This document shows, one piece after another, positions 33,961 through 45,231 of a stretch of 64,000 nucleotides of DNA (positions within the stretch are counted from its first letter, which is position 1; each line of letters begins with the position of its first letter). A program made the translations under genes and the position numbers. The notes under the pieces are model-generated. The model did not search any database. It was not told the DNA's origin and saw only the letters and a list, made by a program, of their open reading frames with translations. This DNA is from Flabesymbios commensalis (taxonomy: Eukaryota > Annelida > Polychaeta > Terebellida > Flabelligeridae). The DNA is taken from assembly GCA_964017125.1 (NCBI GenBank), contig OZ024914.1, forward strand, positions 25,549,623 through 25,613,622, given 5' to 3'.

Positions 33961-34354
33961 AAACCCTGTCATTTAACTTTCTATTATTATACTTCACCAG
34001 ACTCCATGAAGTGAGTCACGAGCGACGCTTTACTCTCTGGAGCCTCTACAAATAACAGTGGAATCTCAAAATATTAGAAACAAAATTTTACTTGGTGTTG
34101 ACCACACCAAAAACAGACAAAGTTAGTTGCATGCAGTTGACTTTGGTCTCGAATTATTATGTCAGTTGGTGACGTTTTAGCCTACACAAAACCTCATTCG
34201 CTTCTTTAGTTGCAAATTTGGCTTTTAAAAACTGTTTGCGAATTCCGGAAATGGAAACCGTTACCCAGGTGTTATGATACCTACCAAATTATTCTGCATA
34301 CATAAAGTGGCGACAGTTTGAATTCCTTATTTTTACGTAAACAGTTAATACTTA

Positions 34355-34546
34355 AAACACTTTCAGTGCGGGGACCAAGTCTAAACTTGATACCCGCACT
34401 GAAAAAATTAGAAATTTATAATGGCGGTAGACCCATAACATAGGTATTCAATTGAAGCGGAAATATCTAACTAAGACATTTATAATGATATCAAATTGTA
34501 AAAAAATGGTCTCCATGGTTAATACAAAAACATTTCAGCGTTGTAA
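34355..34546. mobile_element. A6: family A MITE inserted in local duplication unit 1
   Basis: Hairpin end on the left is reduced (CACTTTCAGTGCGGGGACCA ... TACCCGCACTGAAA); the plain end reads ATTTCAGCGTTGTAAG. It is absent from the paralogous unit at 35.55-36.01 kb. Confidence 0.75.
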
Positions 34547-34564
34547 GAAGCTTTGAGGTTATAC

Positions 34565-34777
34565 TAAGGGGGCCACCATTAGATTCCCGGGGGGGGGGGG
34601 GGGCAAGAGTATTTTTGAAATAAATAATTTCGGGCGGACTCTGCGTGAAATAAATAATTTACTTCAAGAACTGTTCCATATAAACATGTAACAAAATTTT
34701 CAGCGCGCCGCCGAGCCCGGTTGAAATAAATAATTTGCCCGCGACAAATACTCCTGCCTCTAATGGTGGCCCCCTAA
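34565..34777. mobile_element. P2: Harbinger/Tourist-like MITE with an empty-site paralog
   Basis: Inverted ends GGGGGCCACCATTAGA are flanked by TAA on both sides (34565-34567 and 34775-34777). The duplicated unit at 35.7 kb has a single TAA in the matching place (TTTTGATAATCTGAG), a direct pre-insertion site. Shares the CACCATTAGAT plus poly-G layout of P1. Confidence 0.87.
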
Positions 34778-34901
34778 TCTGAGGTTTTTTTAAGGAATGC
34801 ATTATCTCACTCACAACAGCTCACTCAAATAAGTAGCAGCGATATATCGTGAAGTATCATATCTTTAGATATACAGAAAAATATGTAAAATGTTTTAATC
34901 G

Positions 34902-35141
34902 TTAACCCTTGTCCTGCTGGATTGCTTCAATTGTATTTTTCGTCATTTGAAGCTGGAATTGCTAACGCAATTTCCAGCTTCAAATAACGAAAAATGTTAC
35001 TTTAAAAAAAAAGCCCAATATTAAGTTATTTGATTAACTAAGCATCTACGAAAAACTATTTTATCAAATTAAGTGATCTTTTTATTAATCTAAAACATCC
35101 TTAACCCCGTATATATACGGGACTAGCAGGACAAGGGTTAA
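34902..35141. mobile_element. C3: complete family C TTAA MITE
   Basis: TTAA flanks both ends, 240 bp. Ends are CCCTTGTCCTGCTGGATTGC and, inverted, CCCTTGTCCTGCTAGTCCCG. The hairpin TTTGAAGCTGGAATTGC ... GCAATTTCCAGCTTCAAAT lies near the left end. Lies inside duplication unit 1. Confidence 0.88.
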
Positions 35142-35404
35142 GTACCTCTCCCAACAGATGTACACGAGCGAAAATGAATTTTTGTCATCGAATGACCTTT
35201 TGGTTCCGGAGATATAGGCCTACATGTATATCACAGAGTGTGATGATATTACATAACATAGCGTCTATGACATAATATTGATTACAGTACATTTATAACG
35301 TGATATCGCCAGGCATTAACTGGTTACGTTACCCAGACAAATAACCTTTAAAGTTCTGATCTCGTCTGATCTCGTCAGTTGGTCCGATATTTCAATTTTC
35401 AATT

Positions 35405-35500
35405 ATACTTCTAACTCATCAGAAGAACCTAGACCAATTCATAATCAATATATTACATAACTAGCTCATAATAAAGCGAATGAAATAAAATAAATTGCAT
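35405..35500. repeat. Dispersed repeat R, copy 1
   Basis: CTTCTAACTCATCAGAAGAA then AGACCAATTCATAATCAATA and AATAAAGCGAATGAA. Confidence 0.75.
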
Positions 35501-35552
35501 CTTCAACTTATATTTTTTTTACAAATAGAACATAGAATATTTTAACATCACA

Positions 35553-36012
35553 CCATTCTGCATACATGAAGTAAAGAAAATTTGAATTGAAAAGTTGAGT
35601 TCATTATTTTTAAGTAAACAAATAATACGTATGTAAATTACGATTCACTCAATGACAACTGGTTGTTACCTCTCTACATTGCTCCATGCTTACACTTCGC
35701 AACCCAGGTCTTTGGGGTTTTGATAATCTGAGTGTATTTTCAGGGAATATGAATACATTATCTCACTCACAACTCACTCAAATAAATCGCAACAGTCTAT
35801 CGTTAAATATCTACTACTGGAAACTCACACGAGGGAAAATTTGTCGCCGTTGTAGCAAAGGGTCATATTGAATGACCCTTTGGTTCCAGAGACACGATAT
35901 AGATCCATATCACAGAGTGTGATGATAATTATTATATAACATAACGGCCATGACATAACACTGATATCGTTAGGCGTTATGTTACACAGACAAATAACCA
36001 TTAAAGTGAAAA
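35553..36012. repeat. Local duplication, unit 2 (no MITEs)
   Basis: Matching blocks include CATTATCTCACTCACAACTC, GAATGACCCTTTGGTTCCAG and ATATCACAGAGTGTGATGAT. It lacks A6, P2 and C3 at the matching places. Confidence 0.82.
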
Positions 36013-36088
36013 CATTCAAACAAGAAAATGTGGATGTGATGAGCATTAAATTTGCTGGATTGGCATGTTTGGATTCAAAGTTTACACA

Positions 36089-36170
36089 CATTAGTGTGGG
36101 GATCGACTTCCGTCAGAATCTGACGTCTGTAGACGTCAGATTCTGACGACTAAAGTTGATCCCCGCATAA
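36089..36170. mobile_element. A7: solo family A hairpin
   Basis: Only the hairpin arm pair is present (GTGGGGATCGACTTCCGTCA ... AAGTTGATCCCCGC) without the rest of the element. It abuts B6 directly on the right. Confidence 0.75.
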
Positions 36171-36415
36171 CCCCTAGAACACTGATGTTGACTGCAGTAG
36201 ATATTCTCTGTTTTTATTAGCACATATAGAACCCCTGATAACTAGATGCTAAAAGTAAAATATGCCTTCAATCTTGAAACACTGATATATATTGAGACTA
36301 AAATTTCACAAATAACATATATTTTCAGTCACTTGAAGTTGTGTATCGCGGTAGCGAGACACAACTTCAAATGACAGAAAATTTAAATTGAATAGCTCAG
36401 TGCTCCAAGGGTTAT
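36167..36415. mobile_element. B6: diverged family B MITE abutting A7
   Basis: Ends are TTAA-like (ATAA and TTAT). The hairpin TCACTTGAAGTTGTGTATCG ... GACACAACTTCAAATGA is well paired. The right end reads CAGTGCTCCAAGGGTTAT. Confidence 0.75.
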
Positions 36416-36416
36416 G

Positions 36417-36452
36417 TATTTTTACCCATTTGAGGTTATGTGTCGCGATAGT
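36417..36452. mobile_element. B fragment
   Basis: A single arm, TTTTTACCCATTTGAGGTTA followed by TGTGTCGCGATAG, directly after B6. Confidence 0.55.
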
Positions 36453-37246
36453 TTGGTCTGTTTGTACATGAACTGAATTAGATTTATATAAGCCTGCTTC
36501 GATAGGATGAAGTAGGGTCAATGCTAGACTCTGGCAGGAGCGGTCGCGGTGATGGCCAACATGTCTAATGCTGCACCTGAATTCAGGCAGCTTTGGACCG
36601 GCGTTTCGTGTTTTATGACTTTGATCAGTTTTATAAAATCATATAGTACAGCAACAACCAGTCAGGTTCCCCCTACTGTGGCATAATTTGGGAAAATCGA
36701 ACCCAGTGGGTTTAAACGGGCGAAGGATGACTTTGTGCAGAGTAGATCTGGGGACTATAGATATTTAATACTGATAATTATATAAATCACCAGATACTGA
36801 CATTGTATTGATATGTGCATCCTGGTATTATTTCTAAGAATTATAAATATCAATTCAGCACAAGAAAAGCGAGAAACTGGATAACCAGATAATTTTCTCG
36901 TACTTGAACTTGGGGATTGATGAACTATTTAGTAACTTAAATGTTGTCTAGCGTGTCTGTATAATAATCATACACTGCTCTAAGATCAAATACAAATGGA
37001 ATGAGGCAGAGTGGAAATATAAACTCGACAATCAGGAACATCACAAAATGATCTCTATCAGTGTTAGGAAGGGGGTTAAATTACGCGTTTGTTTCCGTTG
37101 AGAACATAACTTCTCTTTTGACAAAGAACAACACTACTTTTAAAAACGTGCTTTTTTGAAAAAAATGCCCTGACAAACTCATTTTTTTGTTCCTATTTCT
37201 TTCTAGAAGCTCATGTAAAATAATTCAATTATTTATACATCTAAAA

Positions 37247-37412
37247 CGCCTAACTCATCAGATGAACCGAACTCAGAGGCGCACATAGACCAATTCATAA
37301 TCAATATAATATTATTACATAACTAGATAATAATAAAGCGAATGAACTAAAAAATACATTTGTCAATGTTATATTTTGTCATAAATAGAATATAAAATAT
37401 ATAAAATTATAA
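37247..37412. repeat. Dispersed repeat R, copy 2
   Basis: GCCTAACTCATCAGATGAAC, GACCAATTCATAATCAATAT and AATAATAAAGCGAATGAACT; contains CTCAGAGGCG absent from copy 1 but present in copy 3. Confidence 0.75.
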
Positions 37413-37721
37413 CCCAAGCAGACAAAGACTACCGCAGGACTCGACAAGGGTAAAATTCAAAGAATTTTCAAGAACTTTGAAGGATGACACGAACATTTTT
37501 CAAGGACAACTTCAAACAAGGAAAGCAACATAAATATGAGTAAAGAATGATTGTATAGTATAATCTCATGTAGCACAGAGAAGCAGCAGCCTACAGTCAT
37601 TTTGGATGTGACACTATGCAATAATCCATAACTGTGGCATATCCTCCAATGTTGATCTCTTGTGTAAATGCAATGACTATCAATTAATTGTTCCTAAATA
37701 TCCCAATTTTCAAGGCATATT

Positions 37722-37982
37722 ATAACCCGTACAGCTCGGAGATCGACATGGGAGGTCAGAATCTAAAGTCTGTAGATGTCAGAATCTGACGCATGTAGAC
37801 GTCAGATTCTGACGTTTAAAGTCGATCCCCTCACTGTAAGAATAAACATATTTATAATGGCCTTAGACCCATAACATAGGTATTCAAATGAAGCGCAAAA
37901 CCTAACTAAGATATCTATTATGATTTCAAATTGAGCAAAATCCCTCGGTCCCCATGGTTTATACGAAAATATACTCTTTTGC
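37722..37982. mobile_element. A8: family A MITE
   Basis: Hairpin on the left (CCCGTACAGCTCGGAGATCG) with an extra partial GACGTCAGATTCTGACG repeat, followed by the usual interior with CATAACATAGGTATTCAAAT and GGTCCCCATGGTTTATACG. The right end is degraded near 37982. Confidence 0.75.
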
Positions 37983-37999
37983 AGAATTCGAGGACTTTC

Positions 38000-38160
38000 A
38001 TTGTTTTCAAGCACCCGTACAAGCCCAGCTACTGGGCAGGGCGTGGCTGAGCAGAGAGGGGGCTCAGGCGGGCGGCAGTGCCCCTGCTAATTGTTTAATT
38101 ACGGCGCGGCTAATTGCTGTGATCCCTGTGGACCCAGGTTAAATGAGGTGAGCCGTGTAA
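38000..38160. promoter_or_regulatory. Candidate cis-regulatory island with clustered homeodomain cores
   Basis: A GC-rich stretch in AT-rich surroundings. Within 30 bp lie TAATTG (38088), TAATTA (38096) and TAATTG (38111), embedded in GC-rich text (CTGCTAATTGTTTAATTACG, GCGCGGCTAATTGCTG). This is typical of homeodomain-bound enhancers, but conservation cannot be checked here. Confidence 0.3.
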
Positions 38161-38204
38161 CCAGTGTCATTCTGAATCCGTGTGTGTTTAAAATCAGTAT
38201 ACCG

Positions 38205-38314
38205 ACCAGCATGATACGTCTGCCCAATGTTAGTTTAATGCTGGGCCACCGTCGTTGACGGTGGCCCAGCATTAAACCAGCATTGGGATAACGCCTTGTG
38301 ATTGTTACGCTGGG
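38205..38314. mobile_element. D16: family D element with near-perfect stem
   Basis: CCCAATGTTAGTTTAATGC and GCTGGGCCACCGTC, a 3-nt loop, then GACGGTGGCCCAGC and the mirror arm. 29 of 31 stem positions pair. CACCGTC replaces the common CAGCGTC in both arms. Confidence 0.85.
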
Positions 38315-38882
38315 ACAAAACTTACCAAGGACTTAATCATAGACATAAAGTTATTGATACTAACTACACTGAACAACTGTTGACAGTGTATATAATTAGA
38401 TACACTAAACAACTAAAAGTATACTAGCCGTTTATAATGCATATTATATATGCCCTGAACAAATTGGGAACAAAAAACTGTTCCCATAAGTAATGTTCAA
38501 TGCTAATCTACAAATTTTATATCAAGAGATTTTGAATTAAAACCCATTTCTCCACAGCTTAGGAATATTAGGAGAGATACGCCATTGACGTGGTCGTCCA
38601 GGAGTGCTATACGCAAGTTTAACTCTTCAAGCTCCATTGTCACATTTAACACCACGTGGTATATTTTTATTTAAATTAATTCAATAAAGCACGTTCTGAA
38701 CTTGTATTTGATATATAATAATTGGGTATTTATTCAATTACGGACCCTTCATTTTACCGTGAAGAGGTACACGCGGCTGAAAAAAACTCAATTATATTAA
38801 ATTGACTTAACATGATAAACAGCTATACATAACACCGCGGTATCTAATATAATTTGACGTGGTCGTAGATATTAATTATACG

Positions 38883-39046
38883 ACCCTATGGTACTGAGAT
38901 GGGCATCAGACATGCTGTGGTTTATGTCCATTATTACACCCTATGGTACTCAGATGGTCATCAGACATGATGTGGTTTATTTCCATTATTACACCCTGTG
39001 GTACTCAGATGGTCATCAGACATGATGTGGTTTATTTCCCATGATG
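38883..39046. repeat. 55-bp tandem repeat, three copies
   Basis: Units start ACCCTATGGTACTGAGATGG (38883), ACCCTATGGTACTCAGATGG (38938) and ACCCTGTGGTACTCAGATGG (38993). The last two share CATGATGTGGTTTATTTCC. Confidence 0.93.
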
Positions 39047-39694
39047 ATTAACATGATAAGTTGATGGTTTGGAGAAAGGTAGATTGGGCTTACTGAATAG
39101 ATGTGTCACTAGGTGGGGCGTCAATCTAATGTCCTCACTAAGTAGTCCGTCCAAATGATCAATGAAAGCAAACCAATTTCTGTCAAGTTTAAGCTCTTAT
39201 CGCGTTGAAAGCAATTTGACCGGGATTTCTCTATTGTCACCTAGCTGTCTGCTTCAATTGAATGTCCAGCACCTCAGTGTCAAATCAATACATAATAAAC
39301 AAGTAATTTGATAATGTTTATTAAAAGTCTAAAATATACATTTTTGAACTTTAATAGTGCTTTAATAACATATTTGATTTGTTCAAAAACACTTAATTCA
39401 TCGAAATATATTACAACGTTTTTAAATAGTACGAGACAGTGTACACGCAAGACTATATTGTAAGTATATTATATACATGTATCTTGAAAACGAAAGTAGC
39501 AAAATAATTCCTATGTATAGACAGAACACATGGGAAAAAACAAAGGTGTGCCATGCATTATTTTCACTAAAATACTAAAAATTGCGGCAATTTTTGCTCA
39601 CGTGTGCAAGACAAGTATCACAATAACGTAACATTAGAGACACATATTTACTTATCATTGTTGATATATCAATTAATCAATCAATCAATTATAG

Positions 39695-39755
39695 GACTTC
39701 TAACGCGTCTAACTCCTCAGAAGAACCGAGCTCAGAGGCGTACTAAGCGCAATAA
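39695..39755. repeat. Dispersed repeat R, copy 3 (partial)
   Basis: TCTAACTCCTCAGAAGAACC and GAGCTCAGAGGCG only. Confidence 0.6.
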
Positions 39756-39805
39756 TAATCGATATCATGTTCGGGTTCAGAGCATTGTAGTCGTCTATCT
39801 CGGTA

Positions 39806-39885
39806 AACATTCGACGTTGCGCCATTGTTGGACCATCGTCTATGACGCTGACCCAACATAAAAAAAACAATGGCTCAGAACAGAT
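39806..39885. mobile_element. D17: family D element
   Basis: GCCATTGTTGGACCATCGTC with TGACGCTGACCCAACA and AACAATGGCTC arms. Confidence 0.6.
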
Positions 39886-40580
39886 GTGATATTGAGTATT
39901 GTGGAAGATATTGGTCTGATCATGAAGTTAACATTACCAGTGATTAACTGCATATTCTGACTAAAGCAGTCCAGAAAAATAAGAAAACGGGCAAACATTC
40001 AGCCAATGATGAGTGTATTGACAAAGGTCTGGTCCACACGACACCTGTCTTTGTTGTCAACTAATCGGCTCATCACTTGTCGTCTGGTCATTCAGGAGAC
40101 AGACACCACGCTCAGGCTACAAATGATGCTGTCACCCCACACAATACACCTCTGATACATGGAGTTAAGTTGAACAAAACCTCACATACAGGATATATAT
40201 AGAGCCGCACGCCCCAGGAACAACACGAAACATGATTGAGGTGTTCCCCAATCTCCAAAAGTTTACTAACCGTATATGTCCGTCAGATTTTATTTACAAT
40301 CAGTATATCCGTAAATAATAAACTTTCTTAGGCAATTATCCACATCCGAGCCCACAGGCCGCGATGGTAAGTAAATTGGTAAGTAAAGTATTACAATGAG
40401 CTCGGACAATTAGTTATATTGAACATTTAGTTATATGAAAGGCAAACCATGTTATATAGTAATCTTTCAGGATTTGTCACGAAATGATAGACAAATAAAT
40501 GTAAACATACATTACGCCAGGTATGGATGGGGAAATCTTAAACGCTATAGTTTGATATTAGTCATGATAGGCCTGTGTAA

Positions 40581-40618
40581 TACCAAGGAGGTTATATAGA
40601 CATATAACCTCCTTGGTA
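40581..40618. repeat. 38-bp hairpin
   Basis: TACCAAGGAGGTTATAT and its exact mirror around AGAC. Confidence 0.85.
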
Positions 40619-40744
40619 ATATATATTGTTTAAAGAGTTTCAAACCGAATAAGATTTCACTGAAATTGAAAAAACACACTTGTTGTGACAGATTCACGGT
40701 TTAAATAAAACTAAATTGTTAAAAGTACACTTTTTATAAATACA

Positions 40745-40811
40745 AATATTTTTCATCATTTGAAGCTGAAAATTGTTTCAGCAATTTCCACCTTCAACTG
40801 ACGAAAATATT
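40745..40811. mobile_element. C4: solo family C hairpin
   Basis: CATCATTTGAAGCTGAAAAT pairs with GCAATTTCCACCTTCAACTG, then ACGAAAATATT. Termini not found. Confidence 0.6.
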
Positions 40812-41278
40812 AACCGACAATGCAAAAAGATAAGAGCAAGAACTTATATAAAGTTCTTGGTGAGGGCTAAACTATAGAATCGGTTATGGTTCTGGTACAT
40901 CAATTCGTTTCACCGTTTTTCTGTGAATCAGTGACAGAGATATGACCAAGAAGGTGGAAATGTTTAATCAGAGTCTGTGGTGGCCGACATAATGACATGT
41001 CAGCATGACATGGGTGGCATCTGATAACAGGCGTAGAAGGACAACTCATTTGTAATGATGTCAGCACCTACGCAACCCGATCTGCGGCTGTGCTCTGTAG
41101 ATTGTGTGCCCCTGATTTGTCCAGATCGCCATATCGACCAATCGGAGACCTGGAAATATTTTGGTAGCCGCACACGGTGTGTGATATCAAATCAAATTTC
41201 TCTTGGTATCGGATTTTCATGATTTCACATACACGTAGATGCATGTCGTCAACATTTATGAAAGATGACTAAAATAAT

Positions 41279-41302
41279 GTAGTAGTAGTAGTAGTAGTAG
41301 TA
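41279..41302. repeat. (GTA)8 microsatellite
   Basis: Eight GTA units. Confidence 0.9.
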
Positions 41303-41661
41303 TCGTTTAGTATAGTCACAGGTGTACATAACATATCTTTGATAACGTTTTCAATATACACTATAAAAACACCCGGTCCTTTGGTCCTATAAGTGACTTT
41401 TTGTAATTAGTGTTGTGTAAACATTTGTAACTGTCCATCTATGTTTGTTGAAGTTTTATGAAGGATAAATAATGATTGTGGGTGATGAAAATGTCAATGT
41501 TTAGACTAAAATTTAAGCAAGTGTTATTCTTTTGAAATTGTGTCAACCCAACAGATAATTAAAAAATGATCTCAATTTTGTTGCTTCAAGTGTGAAGAAG
41601 AAAGTGTTACTAGAATAGATGAACACACACAAATGCCAACAATTGATGGGGAATATAGGGC

Positions 41662-41856
41662 CTACTGACCACTGTACTCGTTTGCATTATAACAGGATGA
41701 GTTGAGAAATGAGTAAGGTAAATGGGAATCGCCGCCGGTGGTCAGACCCCCGTCATGTAGATGTGGGAGGCGTTCTTTGATGACTGGCCTCACAGACCTT
41801 GAGGAGGAGGAGATCAGAATGGAGAGACAGGATGAGCTACTGCAGCTCTCTAACAT
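41662..41856 (-). CDS. Possible terminal exon, strand uncertain
   Basis: On the minus strand, TTTTTATGTTAG resembles an acceptor and is followed by an open frame through a Ser-rich run, then RPVIKERLPHLHDGG, and a TAG stop at 41662. It lies downstream of, and on the same strand as, the better exon at 56453-56596, so it could belong to the same gene. Against this, the plus strand of the same segment encodes an equally protein-like charged helix (LTDLEEEEIRMERQDELLQL) closed by a stop at about 41899. No AATAAA signal is obvious just beyond the minus-strand stop. Only one strand can be real, and I cannot decide which. Confidence 0.22.
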   Translation of the reverse strand: MLESCSSSSCLSILISSSSRSVRPVIKERLPHLHDGGLTTGGDSHLPYSFLNSSCYNANEYSGQ

Positions 41857-42440
41857 AAAAACTGTTGTAATGAAGGATTTAGCCTCCAATAGTTCATAAA
41901 ATTGTGATGATTTCGTCCTGTCACAGGACCTAAACTTTATGTTTTCAAACAAGAATAACAGAAGGTATTAACAAAAAATATCAGACCATATTAATAAATA
42001 AATAAAAACATGTCAGCAACTCTACTTTTTTAAATTTGTTGCATACTTTTGTCTTGATAGTGAAAACACTTTCCCAGAAACTGTGTGAATACCCGCCGCT
42101 TATATTAAGCTATATAAAATCTGTCATGTAAATATACCATATTCAAAGTTTGTTTAGGGGGCAAATGCCGACAAATAAAAACAATTTCCCATGCATCATT
42201 AATTTTATATTTGTCAAATTAAAAAATCAAATCATTAGGCCTATACAACTGTGGGAGTTCAACCAGGACAGTTTGTTATTTAGTGGGACCTCTTAAATTA
42301 GTATAGGAACAAGCGAATAATTCGGAATTTGTTCATCAAAATGATAAAGCTCCAAAACGATAGAACATGGAAGTCAGTGACTTTCAGTAGGATATAAAAG
42401 AGATTACTTCGTAACCGCTGTCAAGTTATTAAATGATCCT

Positions 42441-42712
42441 ACGTGATCACCGAGAGGTAGCATACTCGACCTCAGACAGGCAGAGCTTTCAGTTAGAATC
42501 CTGTGGCTGGAACATGGGGAAGATAAATTAATCTGATTCATCTCTCCAACTTCCGAGGTTTCTCCCTCTTGGCCCGGTTTGGTATGTGTGCGAACAAAAG
42601 TGGTCTAAAGCCCCATTTATTCATTTATTCATTCATTCACTCATCCATTTAATTTGATTCATTCATTCTAACGTTCGTTCAATCATGCATTCATTCATTA
42701 TTAAGGCGAGAG
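42441..42712 (+). mobile_element. S3: diverged SINE copy with (ATTC)n tail
   Basis: GATCACCGAGAGGTAGCATA and CTCGACCTCAGACAGG match the tRNA-like head. The body is diverged until GTGTGCGAACAAAAGTGGTC and TAAAGCCCCATT, followed by about 100 bp of imperfect ATTC repeats. Confidence 0.75.
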
Positions 42713-43159
42713 GCGGTAAATTTGGCGTTTTTCACTGGCAATGCGCATCTCTGTTTCGACATATGCTCTAGCATTGTGGTTTCCTCATAATTATATGCAA
42801 TGCTCCAAACTGACAAAATGTCTGGGGTCAACTAAGTCTATGTGCATTAATATATAATTTGCCATCACGTCAGAGGTGTGATAGTGCATTGTCAGGATTT
42901 GCCATTTTGTCTGTCATATGTCGCACTATTGCTACATAATAGCGAAAGCGACAGACCCCAATCAATCAGCCAGTCGCCGAGTAGTAGATTCATCATCTGC
43001 ACCAATTAAATTAGCTCTCACTGAACTTTTCTCTCTTTTCCTGCCCCACTCGAAAAATGAGGGATGCGGTATAAGCCTGTAAAAGACACATCTATCCCGA
43101 GGCTCGCGCACTGAGAAAGCCAGACGCCGCTGGAGCCTGATTATTAATACTGTACGGAT

Positions 43160-43250
43160 TACGGGGCGTTAAACCAACGCCGGCACCAATGCTGGGCCAA
43201 CGTCAGAGACGTTGGCCCAGACGTTGGGATTATACCGGTGCTGTTCTCAG
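43160..43250. mobile_element. D18: family D element
   Basis: CAATGCTGGGCCAACGTC pairs with GACGTTGGCCCAGACGTTGG around AGA. Confidence 0.7.
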
Positions 43251-43394
43251 CAGCTCATCACCAGCAGCGGCTCAGCCGGCGAGATCTGCAAGAAAATGAA
43301 ATCACACGAGAGAACACAAATGACTGTTATGACGTGCGTGATTACATCTGTGAGGAAGGGGAACAGAAGACGCGGGATCAGAGCAGGGCCGAGG

Positions 43395-43928
43395 ATCTAC
43401 GTCGTAGGACTATGTATTTACGTCGTAGGACTACGTATCTACGTCGTAGGACTACGTATCATGGTATCTCCGTCGTAGGACTACGTATCTACGTCGTAGG
43501 ACTACGTATCTATGTCGTAGGACTACGTATCGACGTCGTTGGACTAGGTATCCAAGTCGTAGCACTGCGTATCTACGTCGCAGGACTACGCACCTATGTC
43601 GCAGTACTACGTATCTACGTCGTAGGACTATGTATCTACGTCGTAGCTCTATGTGTCTACGTTGTAGATCTACGTATCTACGGCGTATGACTAAGTCTTT
43701 ACGTCGTAAGACTAGGTAGCCACGTCGAAGCACTGGGAATCAATATGTACGTCGTGAGACTAGGTATATATATGTCGAAGAACTATTTATCTACGACGTA
43801 GGATTAGGTATCTACGTCGTAGGACTAGTATCCACGCCGTAGGATTAGGTATCTACGTCGTAGGACTAGTATCTACGCCGTAGGATTAGGTATCTACGTC
43901 GTAGGACAGGGTATCTACGACGTATGAG
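43395..43928. repeat. 21-bp palindromic minisatellite
   Basis: About 25 copies of a 21-bp unit with core TACGTCGTAGGACTACG. The unit contains the palindrome TACGTCGTA and self-complementary CTACG/CGTAG blocks. The first third is most uniform; later copies vary and slip. Overlapping frames read as LRRRTTY or VVGLRIY repeats, not genes. Confidence 0.93.
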
Positions 43929-44528
43929 TGGCTAGGCGCGTTCAACGAAGGTTTAAGGTCGGATAAAAGTAGCTCAGATTGTGTTTTGCAACAAACAAAA
44001 ATCTCAGTCGGGTAATTTATTAGGAAAATTACTATGTTCTACATGAGTATATATCGCTAGCATTTGACGCACGTTTTCTTCTCTCAATCATAACTGGGCT
44101 ATCATTATCTGGTCCTATCGTTGATGTATTGACTACAAAATATTGTTCTTTTACTTTCAGACTATTCCGATTTCGTTTTCACTTATATTCTTGAAATACT
44201 TGAAAAAAGATTCATGAAAATCTGAGCATGTTAAAAGGTCAGAATTACTATAAGTACTTCACTCAGTCTTGAGGGTTAGCCCTATAATTATGACTCATGA
44301 GTATCAATCAGTCAGCCACCAATTAAATTATATCGGGAAGCAGCCATCAATAGGTTGACTAATACGGAATTAAATCATTCAGATTGATTGCACGTTTCTT
44401 CATATCTTCATTGTTCTTCATTTCCGTTTCCTTCCAACGGATTCTCAGAAAAACGGATTCGGAAAAACACAAGACACATTCCACCTGCTGTTGGCGTGGA
44501 CAAATTACCAGGGTGACATACCTGATCA

Positions 44529-44776
44529 TTAACCCTTAAAGCCCTGAAATAAGTCTATATAAACCATGGTGACCAAAGGGTTTGTTCAATTTGAAATCAT
44601 CATAAATGTCTTAGTTAGCTCTTTCCGCTTCATTTGAATACCTATGTTATGGGTCTACGGTCAATCTACATAATTTTACTCTTACAGTGCGGGGATCGAT
44701 TTTAGACGTCAGAACCTGACGTCTTTAGACGTCAGCTTCTGACGTCTAAAGTCGATCCCCGCGCTCTAAGGGTTAA
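44529..44776. mobile_element. A9: complete family A MITE
   Basis: TTAA flanks both ends (44529-44532 and 44773-44776), total 248 bp. Plain end left (CCCTTAAAGCCCTGAAATA), hairpin end right with arms GGGGATCGATTTTAGACG and CGTCTAAAGTCGATCCCC. An inverted internal copy of the terminus, ACTCTTACAGTGCGGGG, begins the hairpin, so the terminal motif occurs three times. Confidence 0.9.
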
Positions 44777-45231
44777 ATGGACAGCCATTTTCACCCTGAC
44801 TACACCACATTTTATATTATTTCAATAATTAAAACTTGCTAACTCTTTTGCATGCCGCAGTGCAAATGGTTGAACTGTTTCAACTACTTAAGGACAATAC
44901 TGACGCGACTTCAGCTTTGAATGAATGAAAAAATAAAACAACGCTTAAAAACTAAACTTGTTATAACAAGCACACTATTCAATTAACATGATTAATTAAT
45001 CAAAAAACTTAATTAAAAAATCAATTGGCGCTTTGAGATCTGAACCTGCATATTTGATAAATTATAGGTAATAGACCTATTTTTGTTCCGAATAAAAAGA
45101 AAGCTAGAAAGGGCTAAATAAAAATGTCGGTCACGCAGCGTTATGTCACGGTGACGGTGAGGTTAATGAGTGGGTGATCAGATTCAGACCTAATGAGCAA
45201 TGGAGAACCTCGTGGGAGAGCGGTGGGACAC

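Larger units (their letters stand above)
34290..35360. repeat. Local duplication, unit 1 (with A6, P2 and C3 inserted)
   Basis: Shares with unit 2, in order: ATTCTGCATACAT, ATTATTTTTACGTAAACA-type text, AATCTGAG, CATTATCTCACTCACAAC, GAATGACCTTTTGGTTCC, ATATCACAGAGTGTGATGAT and ACCCAGACAAATAACC. Unit 1 is longer because three MITEs lie inside it. Confidence 0.82.

Noticed and set aside
43238-43733. 150-aa and 93-aa Arg/Tyr- or Val/Leu-rich repeat proteins
   Set aside because: Translation of the 21-bp minisatellite; all frames are open because the unit length is divisible by three and lacks stops.
43395-43928. CRISPR array
   Set aside because: Repeats are contiguous without spacers, and this is eukaryotic DNA.
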